From the NCBI GenBank assembly GCA_004154925.1, contig QJNS01000238.1, positions 1 to 64,000 on the forward strand: 64,000 nucleotides of DNA. The letters are read 5' to 3'. The DNA comes from Monosporascus cannonballus. Lineage: Eukaryota; Ascomycota; Sordariomycetes; Xylariales. Shown in pieces: positions 46,825 through 60,199 of the stretch. Position numbers and translations under genes: made by a program. Below the pieces are notes generated by a model that was given only the letters and a program-made list of their open reading frames with translations, did not search any database and was not told where the DNA came from. Every line of letters begins with the position of its first letter. Position 1 is the stretch's first letter.

Positions 46825-47194
46825 TTTAACTAATTATTAAACCTTAAGTCGATAAATTTATATTAACAAAAGTATTATAAAAATCTAAATAATAAATTTA
46901 ATAACGTATTACGTTTCGTAATATTAAAAATATTTTGGATAACGAATTATTATTGCAAACTGAAATTATTTAAATTATGGAATTAATAAACGTATATATC
47001 CTTCTGTTTTAACTAAATTACTACCAGTAAGTTGGTAATCCGGCTTACTGGCTTACCACCAGTGAATTAGTAATCCGGCTCACTGGCTTACCACCAGTAA
47101 GCTGGTGATCCATCACGTGACCTAATCCACATAATTTTCTTGGCCTTCTCCGTTGCGACCGTTCCTGGAGGCCGTGGCTTGTCAGGTCGTAACA
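46825..47194 (-). repeat. Chromovirus 3 LTR, right, missing 17 bp
   Basis: 370 bp, equal to the left LTR from its position 18 onward, ending GTCGTAACA. It has the same TTACCACCAGTAAG tandem units and is less RIP-damaged in that half. Confidence 0.9.
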
Positions 47195-47199
47195 TTTTT

Positions 47200-49172
47200 T
47201 ATATCGAAAATAAATTTCTGATCGTTTATTATATTTACGAAAATTTAATTTTAACGTCGTTTTATAGGTTTATAAATTCAAGTTATATTTTTAAATACTT
47301 TAATTGTTTTCGTATTATTTTATAGTTAATCTTCGATTATACGTAATTATATAATATTTTTATAAATAAAGAAATTTTCAAAAATCATTATATTATCATG
47401 TTTTCTATTTACAAATATGCTTTATCCGTTTTTTAAAATTTTGACCAAACCTTAATATTTATTAATATTTATAATTAAAAAGGTTTTTATTCGGTAGGGC
47501 CGTTATTTAACTTAAATATCTTAAACATTTTAAAAACGGCAATTTATTGCCGATTAATAATTAACTATATTCCCGTAATTTGGCCTTTATTTTTCGTAAA
47601 ATATACTACGTTTTCGGATGTTTTTCAGGTTTTACGCTTAATAAAATTAATAAACATATCGGTTTTTTATTGTTATATATATTTGGGTTTTTTTCCTAGT
47701 ACTTTTATATTAATTGTTTTAGTGCGTTTATTAGAAGCAAATTAACGTAAAATTTAATAATTAAATGAAGAATTTTGTTTTTATAATAAAAATTCGATTT
47801 TTTTTACGTCGTTTATTAATTTCTATTTAGTTGTTATTGTATTTATGAAAAAATTATAATTATTGAATCTGGGAATTTCCGACCAGTGTATAATAAAATA
47901 AGCATTTACTAAAAGCTTTAAAATAATTATATAATTAATAATCCAAATATAATCTTTTAATTTTGCCTAAAGTTATTTTTTATAATTTGATATTTATTAA
48001 GCAGCCAATTTTCGATGAAACTATTATTACTTTATAATATTTAAGTTGTTTTATTTTTTATATACGTATTTAACTTTTTAATAACGTTATAATATTTTAA
48101 ACGTATATTCGAAATATTTTCGAAATATTTACATATTATTTTCGATAAACTAAATTTTTTATTTAATTAGATATTTACGTTATTTTTAGTTATTTCGACA
48201 ACGGACAATATCTTTTATTATTTAGTTTTTTATTTTTACTAAAAGCGGTAATGTTATTTAAATATCGCCCGGTTTCCAATTATGTTACGGTTTTAATAAG
48301 AATATTGAAATATATTATATATTCGTTAATATTTAGTAAAAATATTATGTTATATATTTAAAAAACTATATAATATTTAATTACAATTTAGATATAAATA
48401 ATTATTAGTTTATATTTTTAAATTTCAAATTGTTAATTAATAAATTTATGTATTATTTTAATTAATGTCTGATAGATATATACAATCGAATATAATATGT
48501 TTTTTGGCTTATAGTAGGTTTTTTCTAATATTTATATAAGGCTAAAACGGGAAGCGGCTGGTAAATATATTTCCCTTATTATTATATATAAATTCTGTAT
48601 TCTCTAATAACTTTATGTAATTACCTTAATATTTATTAACGTAATTACCGAAATAATAGTTTAAAATTTAATAAATACATTCCATTTGCTTATTAATTTA
48701 CGAAGAATAAACGGTCGATATTTATCATATTATTTTTCGCTTTTTGTAAAATTCTATTTGAAATGAATTCCTTAATAATTTATTTTTATTAGTAATATTT
48801 CCGGTTATTATATCGAATTCATATTTAATTTCGTCGTAAAATAATTCAGTTAATTCGATTATAACAAAAACCCTGTTTATAAAAAATAAATAATTGTAAA
48901 TTCGTAAAACGGTTAATAAATACCAGAATTACGTCGTATTGTAATTTATTTAAATTTAGGTTTTTATAAAGCTATGTAATAAAATTAAACGAAAACTTTT
49001 AAGAATATTATTTAAATAACAGTAAGCGTTATAATTATTTATACAGTTTATGACGTAATGTTATTATATCTTAATAATTTCAATATTACTGAATATATTT
49101 TCGAATATCGTGTACTATATTTTCCTAATATATATTTTTAATTATTAATTTTAACATACGGATATATCTTAT
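47200..49172 (-). pseudogene. Family B integrase-3' segment (between chromoviruses 3 and 4)
   Basis: The reverse strand matches the plus strand of 60,101-62,000 in family B copy 2, which reads as a gypsy integrase. Examples are the AAACTGTATAAATAATTATAACGC block near 49,030 and the rve-like stretch near 48,850-48,950. RIP-saturated. Confidence 0.7.
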
Positions 49173-49562
49173 TATCACGACCCAAGCCAGCTGGGCCTGC
49201 GAAAACGGTCCAGCCAAGATCACGAGGTTACGCTAATTCAAGGTCACGTGATCAGTGCTTAGCAGGTCTTAACTGAGCACGATTAAGCACGACTAAGCAC
49301 GACTAAGCAGTACTGAACAACCGCTAGCAAGGCTTTGCTAAACAAAAATAAACAGTAATAAAGGAATTAAAATATATACGCTTATTATTTCCATAATTTA
49401 GATAATACCAGCTTAAAATAATAATTTGTTACCTAAGGCACCTTTGGTATTACGAGACGTAATACGTTACTATATTTATTACTTAGATTTTTACGATATT
49501 TCTGTTAACATAAACCCGTACAACTAAGGTTTAATAATTAGTTAAACCCTAAGTTCGTTATA
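49173..49562 (+). repeat. Chromovirus 4 LTR, left (5')
   Basis: 390 bp, starts TATCACGACC (RIP form of TG...), ends GTTCGTTATA. The copy-specific half has short tandem units around AAGCACGACT at 49,275-49,310. Confidence 0.92.
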
Positions 49563-49599
49563 CGTTATAAGTTTTTATTTAATAATGCCGTTAAACTTT

Positions 49600-52500
49600 A
49601 AGCAATATTTAATATTGTTAAAATATCAACTAACGCTAAGAAAACCCTTATTTAATATTAATAACTTTAGGCTCGAATTCGGAAACTGGAAAAAAAGATT
49701 TAATAAATTAAGGCTACGTTATTTACCTAAGCCTTTTTCGCCCGCATAAAACTAAGGAAGCCAAAGCCTTACGATAAAAAAAAATAATCCGTAAACCTTT
49801 TTAACTGAGACATAAATTTACCTTCGTTTTCTGGACTTTAACGATTCGGCGAATAAGGTCCTAATAATAAGAATATGCTTAGCGGAAAATATTACTAACT
49901 AATTTAAACTTATTATGAGAAATTTCTTAAAAATAAAAAAATTAAATAAAAAAGACTTTACTAATAAAATTTTTTTACTTTATATTAATTTTGAAAATAA
50001 AATACGTAATAATTTCGGCAATCTGGATAAAAAACGATTTGCAGCCTAATACTTTTTATAGTTCGGATAAAAAGGATTTGCGTTTAAATACGTCGTAACC
50101 TTTAAAAACTTTACGGTTAAAGCCGGATAAGGAAATAATAAGGCCGATATCCTTATTAATATATTTAATAAAAAGTTAAAAAATGATATAAAAAATAGAA
50201 TTATTCAAATTAAATACTTAGTTACCCGAAACCGTTATATTGCAAAAATAATCAAGGTTAATAATCGACAGTTTGAAAAACGATAAAAAAAGGATAATAA
50301 GTTTTATAATTAAGATATAATAAATTTAATTAAAAAAAACGAAAAGTGTTTCTTACTTTTTACGGAACGGCGTTAAAACTTATAGAACCCGGCATTACTT
50401 ATAAACAAAACTGGAGCCAGACTAAATGCTTTAATTATAGCCAAATAGAATATAAGGTTTATAAGTATAAGAAACCCAAAAAGCTACGATAAAATAACGG
50501 GATATCTGTAACGAAAAAATAATGTAAAAATAACTAAGGAAATGATGGCAAAATTATTAACATAATTTAAGCCAAGTACGTATTAGGCCTATGGCAAAAG
50601 GTCCAACAGAGATTATCGCGATAAAAAGTTCGACGAAAAATACGAAAAACCAGAAAACTGGTTTAACAGGCGTCGCGAACATAACAAGAAGCATTATAAG
50701 GATAATTACGCGAACACCAGAACTGGACAAAAGAAATCTGTCCCGGAACCCCTGATCGATACGGCAAAATGCATGCCATATACTGTCGACGACGTGTATA
50801 TCCCGATTACGAAAAATAAAAATAACATATTTACGAACGAATTACCCGTATATATTATAAGAGATCCGATTTTCCAAACCGTATCGAAAATAACAAAAAT
50901 AATAAATAATAAGAGCGACATTTTCGAATTATAACCCCAAAAGATATGTAATAACTAGCCGAAATAAAAAGCTAATTTAAAAAATATTAATACCTGTAAA
51001 AAACCCTTTCTATTATTATAAATAATATAATTATCAAACGGAAAAAAAAATTTAATCCAGCATACAGTAAAAAATATTACCAGAAAATTATTACAAATTT
51101 TTATTTTTAATTAATATTTATTACCAAGCCCTAAACAAGGTTATTAAAAAATATGTTAATTTATAAAAAATCTCTCAAATAACCATTAAAACGACGCATA
51201 AGGGGATATAATTATAAACATAAGAAAATAATTTACATAATAAGAAAAAACTTACAAAACAATTAAAAATAACTATGATAATTCGAAAAAACAGTACGCC
51301 GGCAATAATAATAAATATAACAACTTAACGTGTTAAATACAAAAATATGATAAAATTCGATAAACTCGAATAAAAATTAAAAGAAAAATTTGTTTATAAA
51401 AGAATTACAAAGTAACAAAACTTAGAAAAATTTAAAAGAATTCTCAAAAAAGGTTTTAAACGCGACGATAAAAAACGTTAATAATATTATTATTTTGGAA
51501 ATACGAATTAGAACATATTAATATATCGTAGTAATAGACTATAAAGCTTTAAACAGCAATTACATTGTACCAAATATGGTAAATAAGCTTAAATGATTAT
51601 AAAAATACAAATTAAAACCTTATATAACGATAAATACCGAAAGTCAAAAATTCACTTTCGATAACGGAAAAATTATACACAAAATTAATTACTTCGAGAT
51701 TTTTATTTAAGAATAATACTAAATAATCGATTTTGGTATCGTTCCATTTAAAACTTACGATATAATCTTAGAATTACCATAAATACGTTAGTATGGAATT
51801 TTAATTAATAATAAAATTAATTAAATAAAATTCGTTTTGTTCCTTAATAAATAAACAAAATTAAGATCTTAATATTCGATCAATAATAGCGACGAATGCA
51901 GGTATAAAAATATAACAGAAACCGTATTACCTAAAAAATAAAACATAATAAAAATAAAACATAAAAAAAGTAAAACATAAAAAAATAAAACATAAAAAAA
52001 TCAAACATAAAAAAGATAAAACATAAAAAAATAAATATTAAGAAATACGACGTATCGTTATTATTATTAAAGCGAAATTAAAGCAATTAAATAACGGTTT
52101 AAAATAATAAGAATAACAGCCTCAAAATTAAAAAATCTAATTGATATATTATTATAGTATTACAAATATAAACAGCTTTTTAAAAAGGAATTCGATACGA
52201 AATTATTAGAACATAACGAATAAGATTATGAAATAATCCTTAAAAAAGATCCTCTACGAAGTTTAACCTTATTTACAATTTTAGCGGAAATAAATTACGT
52301 ACTTGCAAAAGATACCTGGAAAATCGGCTACAAAAAAATAAATTCGACTTTCGAAATCATTAACAAAATACCGTATATTTTTCATACTAAAAAAGAAAAT
52401 AAAAAATTAAGACTTATAATTAACTATCGATAATTAAACGATATTATTATTAAAAATCGAATATTATGATCTTTAATTACGGAAATAAAAAGCCGACTTT

Positions 52501-54825
52501 ACGGAACCAAATAATTTATAATATTTAATTTTATAAATAAATATAACCTTATTAATATTTAAAAAAACATAAATAAAAATAATTTTCAAAACGAAATACG
52601 GATTATTTAAGTATTTAATTACACTAATAAAACTTACGAACGTATTAATAACCTTCGAACAGATAATAAATTATATACTATAAGAATATTTTGATATTTT
52701 CGTTGTGTATTATTTTAACAATTTTTTAATTTTCTTAAAAATGAACGAAATATACGCAAAATACGTTCATAAAACTTTTTAAGCTTTACAAAACCCAAAA
52801 TTATTTATTAACGGAAAAAAGAAATTGATTGCAGAAACAAAAAATAAAATATCTGGGACATATTATTATCCTAAAACATATCAAAATAAACCCTCAAAAA
52901 ATCGCTATAATTACCGAATAACAAACGTTAACGATAATCAAAAAGGTATAGGCATTTTCTAGATTCGTTAATTATTATAAGAAATTTATTCGGAACTTTA
53001 GCAAAATAATTATACTTTTAATAAATCTTGCGAAAACCTTTTTTAAATAAACGTTAATTACAAAAAAACATTTTAAGATATTAAAAATTTAATTACCAAT
53101 AAGCCAGTCCTAATTATATACGATCTAAACCGCTTTATTAAGTTAAAAACCCATATTTCGAATTATATATTAAATAGAATAATCAGATAATAAAATAATT
53201 AAAACAAAGTTTGTCTTATTATATTTTTTTTCTATAAATGAAACAAACCGAATTTAATTACGGTTTTCCAAATAAGGAATTTATGGTTATTATTATAGTA
53301 TTTCGGAAATTTAAGCATTTCTTAAAGGGAGATTTGTACCAAATCAAAATTTATACGGATTATCAAAATCTTACCCGTTTTACCACGACCAAAAAACTTA
53401 CAAAATAACAATTTCGTTATTATCCATAGAAAAAGTTCAGAAAATGGTAAGGTAAACGCTTTAAACAAATAACCAAATTTCGAAAAACAATTAGTTAAAA
53501 TTAACTATGCAATTTTCGATATTATTATAAAAAGATATTTACGCATATAACAAATTACGACAATTCGGGCAATACCTTTTGATACGCACTAAAAAATTTA
53601 ACAATATAATAATAATCTCCAAAAAATTAAAAAACGGCTTTAACGTACATATTCTTTTCCTAAAATAAAAATAATAATATAAAAATTTATACGTCAATAT
53701 AATATTTACGCCAAAATAAAAATTTAATAACATAAGCTATTCGAAAAATTACAGCTATTACTAATAGTAAAACGATTATAATATTTAATTATATTGGATT
53801 TTAATACTAAACTCTTTAGATTAAAATTGCAGTTACAGAAATATATTACGATAAAATTTTCGAAATCGTCAATTAATTTACAAAGTTTTCTTATTTTTTA
53901 CTATACCCTAAAGATATAAACGCCGAAAAAATAATATACATTTTTTAAATATATTCTTTACATATATAAATTACCCATAAAAATTATTTTAAATGAAAAA
54001 TCGATATTTACATCAAAACTGTAACAAGGTTTTATAGCATAAATCGGCCTAAATAATAAATTATTTAATATATTTAAATCGCAACTAAATAAAAAGGTAA
54101 AACCAATAAATTAAACCTTAAAAACCTATTTTCGATATTACATTAATTACGAATAAAATAACTCGGTTAAACAATCACTAATTGCATAATTAACATATAA
54201 TATTAATTATTACGAAAATATCAAAATAATACTTACGAACGTAAATTTTATATTTATTTTAAAAATTTATAAAAAAGCATACCATAACGGTCTAATTAAT
54301 ATCAAAATAATTTTTTCGTTAGAATAAATATAATAATTGCATTAGGAAATAAAAGCGGAATTAAAATTCGTACAAAATTAAATAAGCAAATACTATAACT
54401 AAAAAAGGTTAAAAAAATTAATTTTCGAAAAAGGGGAAATAATTTTTCTCGCCACAAAAAATAACTAAACGAAACGGCCTAACCAAATATTCGATTTTAA
54501 ATACATTAATCCATATACAATTATTAAGACAAATTTAGAAAATAATTACTAATTTGAACTTTTACCAAAAATCAAATTTTTTTCAATTTTTTACGTTTCT
54601 TTACTTAAGATAGCAATAGATATAATTAAAGTATATACGATATAAAACGATATGGAAATAAAAAACGAACAAGCGTACGAAATAAAGAAAATCCTCGATA
54701 TATAAAAATAAAACGGACTTACCCAGTACCTGATCAAATAAAAAAAGCACCCGGATTTCGAAAACACCTAGAAACTTGTCAAAAACCTTATTAACGCTTA
54801 ACGCCTGTTAAAAAGCTTTTACTAA
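49600..54825 (+). pseudogene. Chromovirus 4 gag-pol, RIP-inactivated
   Basis: Boundaries are approximate. Gag zinc-knuckle remnant KCFNYSQIEYKVYKY near 50,430. Protease end with GIVPFKTYDIILELP near 51,740. RNase H with FNYGFPNKEFMVIIIVF and IYTDYQNLTRFTTTKKL at 53,250-53,400. Chromodomain with LTQYLIK, FENT and LVKNLINA. Stops are frequent. A tandem repeat lies between protease and RT. Confidence 0.87.
51940..52033 (+). repeat. Short tandem repeat in chromovirus 4 pol
   Basis: About six units of 14-16 bp on the theme AAAACATAAAAAAAT, between protease and RT. The corresponding region of copy 2 shows at most one or two such units, so it expanded in this copy. Confidence 0.8.
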
Positions 54826-55390
54826 CAATAACGGAACTACCGGAGATAATTATGTCCCAATCGACGTTTTTCAGCGGTTAAGTAACGCCAGGCAGCTTAA
54901 GGGAAGGAGTTAAGGCGATAAAAGAAGCCTCGACGTTGGCTTGCTCTTAACGCTCCTATTCCTTTAGTTCCTTTAGCAACTGCAATTCTTATTATATTAT
55001 TTTAATTTCTTTCCGACAAAAAAACGCCTTTTGTTTTCGAAAACCAATTAACCGCGTAATAACTTTATTTATTTTTTATTAATAGCGTTTTTGCAATTCT
55101 AAGCAACGTTTTTCCGTAAGCACCTTTTTGCGTTTTAAATATTAATTTTCGGTACGAATATTTTTTAAAAAGGATAAAAAAACGCCATTATTATTACAAA
55201 GACAATTACGTTTGACGTACGCCTTATATTTGGAAACGTTCTTTATTATTTCGTATTTCCAGCCTTTAGAAAAACATAAGGAACATAACATGATTTCAAA
55301 ACCAAAATCGTCAAAAATAAGAAGCAGATTTTAACGTTGCGTAATAAACGAAAGAATCTGACGATAATTTTTAATAATACGGGCCGATAT
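54791..55390 (-). pseudogene. Chromovirus 4 antisense gene, Zn2Cys6-like, decayed
   Basis: The minus strand from ATA at 55390 (same position as the lost start in copy 2) to TAA at 54793-54791 is about 200 codons. It reads FGFEIMLCSLCFSKGWKY, then KYKAYVKRNCLC, then VFLSFLKNIRTEN. The six cluster positions keep the 2-6-8-2-6 spacing, with Tyr replacing Cys at three. Several TAA/TAG stops interrupt it. Confidence 0.65.
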
Positions 55391-55460
55391 CTTAAGAGGA
55401 AAAGGCTTACCAGAAGAAAAGAAAAATCTTAAAAGTAAGATTTAGAGAAAAGGGAGATCG

Positions 55461-55851
55461 TATTACGATCCAAGCTAGCTGGGCCTACGAAAACGGTTTA
55501 ACTAAAATCACGAAATTACGTTAATTTAAGGTTACGTAATTAACACTTAGCGGGTTTCAATTAAACACGATTAAGTACGATTAAGCATGACTAAACAGCA
55601 TTAAATAACCATTTAATAAAAGTTTGCTAAATAAAAATAAGTAATAATAAAAGAATTAAGATATATACGCTTATTATTTCCATAGTTTAGATAACATCAG
55701 CTTGCAATAACAATTCGTTACCCAAGGCACCCTTGGTATTACGAAACGTAATACGTTACTATATTTATTGCTCAGATTCCCACGATACTCCTGCCAACAT
55801 AAACCCGTACGACTAAGGTTTAATAGTTGGTTAAACCTTAAGTTCGTCACA
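55461..55851 (+). repeat. Chromovirus 4 LTR, right (3')
   Basis: 391 bp direct repeat of the left LTR, ending in intact GTTCGTCACA. Confidence 0.92.
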
Positions 55852-55856
55852 CTTAT

Positions 55857-58800
55857 ATATGTTGTTTTTATATTATTATAATATTAATTAATTAATTAAT
55901 TATTATTAAACCTTTTATAACGAAATTACGAATTTTTTCCGATAATGTAAAATTTTATATAGATTTTTAAAAATACTTTTTTATCGGCATATTATTTAAT
56001 TATATGTATTAAGTACATAGTGTTTAAATTCTTAATTTACCGCTTCCGGAGTTAATTGTAAAATTGTCGGAAAACTTTTCACTATAATGCCGTTTCGCTT
56101 TTGGCCAGTTTTTTTTGTTAAAAAGAGTAAAACGTACTAATTATAAATAATAACTTTAATATTAATTTTATTCTTTTTTAAAAATTTCGAAATTCGATTA
56201 TAATATGGTTAAAATTTGCAATTACTGTTATTTAACCGTTAATTGTATTATTATTACGATTTGCATTTATATTATTATTTATAAACGATGAATTCAATAA
56301 ACATATAATTTTTCATTTTCCTTTTTTAAAATTCTTTTCAATCGCATAATAAAGAATTTTCTCTTTTTTTATACGGATAATATTACTTAAATTGCCGTTA
56401 TGTAAAATGTATTTGGAAAGCTTATAATACACCAATATTACGATATTTTTATGAGGCCTTTTATATTTTTATAATACTTTAATTTACGTTGTATATCCAT
56501 AACAAATTCCAGTATTTTTTTTTTAGCATATTATTGATAAATCGGAATATTTAAATAATTTATGCTCCGGATTAATAACGTCCGATTAATATTAAATCTT
56601 AAAATTAAATTACGCAAAACGATAAATATATCGGACCAACCTTTTTTTAAGGTTATATATTAAGCCTTTATTATAGCTTTTAACGCCATATAATCGATAA
56701 ATATTCAGAAATGTTTTTCATACCATTAAAGTATTATCGTTAATATTTCGGATTTTTTAAAATCATTAATAACTTTTATTATCTTATAATTTACCGCTTT
56801 TCGATTAAATTTAAATTTTGCAATTAATATGTAATTAAATACCAATATTGTCTATATTTTTATAAAAGTATATTTAATATAACTTTTATTAAAACCTTTA
56901 TTTTAAGCTTAATATCTTTAACGTTATTTTAATATCCGAGAATAATTGCCGATTAAACAAATATTTCTTCAGTTTCGAATACATTTTCAATTTTTCCGGA
57001 TTACAGAAAGTTTTTATTTTATTTTTACCTTATATTTCTTTTAAAAACCTATTAATAAATTCAGTACTACGCAAATAATAAACGATAAATTTTAAATGAA
57101 TATTTGAGAATTCTAAAAATACTTTAATATTATAAATTAATTTTGGCTGTAGTTATTTTTTAATAATATTAACCTATCTGCGGTCTATTTTCGAACGGTC
57201 GATATCAATTATAAAATTTAAAAACTTTAATTTTATTTGAAAAAATTGGAATTTGGAGATTTTGACATATAATTAATATTATAATAACCGTTCGTAAACT
57301 GATTAAAAATATTTCGTATATTTGTTTCGTTATTGACATAAATAATTATATTATTTAAATATATAACGTATATATAATTCCTAAATCCAATTAATATTTT
57401 ATGCACATAAATCTAAAACGTAGACAAAGCGTTAATACGGCCAAATAATATAACAGTATATATAAATTACTTATAATATATTTGAAAAGGAATTTTTTAT
57501 TAGTTGTCCTTTTTTATCTTAATCCGATAATAAATATCCTTAAAATTAATTTTCGAAATTCCTTTATTAACCTTAAACGATTTATTATTTTTAAAATTAA
57601 GTGCAAAAAAATCAGTTTTTTATCGTTATTCGATTTAACTCTTTCTAATTGCCGTATAATTAAAAATTGGCGTTCTTTTTAAGTACGAATAATACTAATA
57701 CCTTTACGTCCGTTTTAAAATAACGTATCTGTTTTGCCTTTAAGTTTTTTCGAATATATTCTTTTTTTATTATTTTTCGTTAGATCTTTGAAATTAGGTA
57801 TATTAGACCAAATAAAGGTGTTTTTCCTGGAATCAAATTTATTTTATATTCTGCTGTTAAGAATAATACAGTCTTTTCGCTGCCTTTACGCAATATATTT
57901 GCCAGAAGCTTTTTATATATGTAAGAAAATTAATTATCCTATCTTCTTATTATTCTTCGAATTTTAAAATATTTAGTTCCACAACTAGGTTTATTATATT
58001 AATAATATAAATTTTCTTATCGGAAAACGTTAAATTTACGATTTCCTAGTTACCGACTTTTTATAATGGTCTATATAACCGTTAATATATAGCTATATCT
58101 AATAAGACATTTAACTTGCCATTTCCTAGTTTAAATAATAAAATGATCGAGCGTTTTTAGGTCGTAACGTATTACAAATTAAATTCACTTAAATTTTAAT
58201 TCGTTTCCGTTATTATTTATTATGTTAACAGGAATTTCGTAAACCCTATAACATTTGATTTACGTACCGTTAATATCGATAAAACTCGGAATATTTGCGG
58301 AAATTAATTAAAAACTAAGGTTTTTTCATTATTTTTTTCCTATAATATTTATTTATGCTCCGGTATCCGTATTTATTTGTACTATTATATTTCCTATACT
58401 TTTTTAATAAGTCCTTTCCTTTTAAAAAGCGGTTTTATTTCGACCGTCTTATAATTATTAGCCGAAATAAATTGGATATATACCTTTATTTCGGCATTTT
58501 TTTAGATTTATATTGAGAAACTAATTTGATTTATCGTTATATATTATTACGTTTTATATAATCTTTAAAGGTCGATTTTCTTCTAGCCGGAATAATAATG
58601 TTTTCGTATTTTCTTTTAAGTTTATAATTTACGTTTGTATACCTTAACTTCTTATAATTATAATATTTAAATAAGCCCTTATAAGAATTAAGAATATTGG
58701 ATTATATGGATTTATTCCGATCGGAATTAAATTGGCGATTATTTGCCTTTTAAATATAAAAACGCCTACGATTTTTATTGTTTTTACGCAGCGCCTATAA

Positions 58801-59893
58801 TTTGCTTTAAGAATCTTTTTCTCAAAAACGTTAAAGTATGATCGTTTATCTTTATTAATATTTTTAACGAAAGATAAATAATTGTTTTCGCCGTTCTTTA
58901 GGCATTTTAATAACAATTTACCTTATTTATTACGTTATTAATTTATTTTAATTTATTTTTTTATAATAAGATATTTTGCAATCTTAATATTAATTTGCAA
59001 AAGTAATTACTAATAATAAGTTTATTATTCTAAATATTTTTCGGCTTAAAAACGTTTATAAATTTTATTTTAAAATTTAAGGTTTTTATTTAATATAAAG
59101 ATTTAATAACAATTAATAGGGTTATTATCCTAGTTTGGTCAATTGTTCCCTATATTCTTTATCAAAAAATTAAGATTTACGCAATATTTTCGAAAATAAA
59201 TTTATAAATATTTTATTTTCAATTTTTTAATAATTAAACTAATTATGTATAATACGATATAATCGTTAAATGTTTATAAAAATGTTTATATAATTTATGG
59301 CCTACTTAATATAGGTAAAAATATTTCGCCTTAATTTTTTAGCAAAAGTTTTTATAACAACTTTTATTTAATCTTTTTAATCGATATACGTTTAAAAAGT
59401 TTTAGATAATTATAACGTAATATTTATTTACTGCTTTTAAGATTTTATAATAATATCGCAATTAAGTTATAAAAGTTAACCTTTTTAATTTATATAAATA
59501 CTTATTATTCAGCCAATTATCAAAATCATTCCGAATATTATATATTTTATTAATAAATAATTTCTACAATCTGGTTATTATTAAAAGGCTTAATTCTTTT
59601 AAATTCTAAAATGTAATTATTATATTATATTCGTTTTTTGATCGTTTAATTAACAGTTATCGAAACGGATTCTTGTTATATATAACGTAATTCGGAATTT
59701 CGAAAACTATAATTTTTTGCCCGTCAGGATTCCGTTAAAAGTTTTTTCGCCTATTTCCATATCGTAATCGATCGTTTGTCGATTAAATTCCGATTCGCGG
59801 TTTTTTTGATTAATAACCTAAGTTCGTTTTATAATCGGCAAATTTTACTTTTAATAATTATTGCGTTATTTTTTGGGGTAAAAATGAAAAGAT
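55857..59893 (-). pseudogene. Family B gag-protease-RT-RNase H block, RIP-inactivated
   Basis: On the minus strand: gag zinc-knuckle remnant with Y-X2-Y-X4-Y-X4-Y spacing (all CCHC positions changed to Tyr) at about 58,640-58,690. RT at about 57,250-57,700 reads NFKDIYYRIKIKK, then LFGRINALSTF and YLNNIIIYVNN, recognisable as the gypsy RT blocks with YLDD changed to YLNN. RNase H would follow towards 56,300. Plus-strand frames at 57482-57967 are shadows. Confidence 0.75.
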
Positions 59894-60100
59894 TATGAAA
59901 TAATAAATAGCTATAAGCTGAGCTAAAGTAATCTCCAACTAGTTGTAAAGCAGATTCCAGGAAATAAGTGTATTAGATTACTTCCATCTGGCGTTTCCCA
60001 CTAGCTACCAGATGGTGGATTTATACTAGTAAGTAGGTCGATAGCTGATCGATAGCTGGCCGGCTACCAGCCTCATCCTTATTGAAGCTGTATTCTTACA
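59894..60100 (-). repeat. Family B LTR, middle
   Basis: 207 bp in the same orientation as 39772-39966, ending in intact ATTCTTACA. It is the gag-side LTR of family B copy 1 and also the junction with the inverted copy 2. Confidence 0.82.
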
Positions 60101-60199
60101 AATAATTCGAAAATAAGATATATAAAAAATATCTATACTTTAGAATTAATAAATAAAAAGTTTTGTTAAAAAACATGACGAATAATATACGAATTATTA

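Larger units (their letters stand above)
40613..47194 (-). mobile_element. Ty3/gypsy chromovirus copy 3 (nested in family B)
   Basis: 6582 bp with target duplication TTTTT at 40608-40612 and 47195-47199. Coding is on the minus strand, with chromodomain at about 41,650-41,760 and gag near 46,000. The right LTR lacks its first 17 bp, and the adjacent primer region is lost with it. The antisense gene lies at 41,074-41,641. Confidence 0.9.
49173..55851 (+). mobile_element. Ty3/gypsy chromovirus copy 4 (nested in family B)
   Basis: 6679 bp, with target duplication CTTAT at 49168-49172 and 55852-55856. It is the only full chromovirus in the window coding on the plus strand. Order: gag, protease, RT (about 52,300-53,000), RNase H (53,060-53,480), integrase, chromodomain (about 54,680-54,790), with the antisense gene on the minus strand at 54,791-55,390. 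Confidence 0.93.
39772..60100 (-). mobile_element. Ty3/gypsy element of a second family (family B, copy 1), split by two chromoviruses
   Basis: Direct LTRs lie at 39772-39966 and 59894-60100. Without the two nested chromoviruses about 7.06 kb remain. Coding is on the minus strand: gag zinc knuckle at about 58,640-58,690, RT at about 57,250-57,700, and integrase continuing after chromovirus 4 at about 49,170-47,200. RT before integrase marks gypsy. No 5-bp target duplication is visible (GTATA against AATAA), so the ends were altered or the pair is not from one insertion event. RIP stops throughout. Confidence 0.75.
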
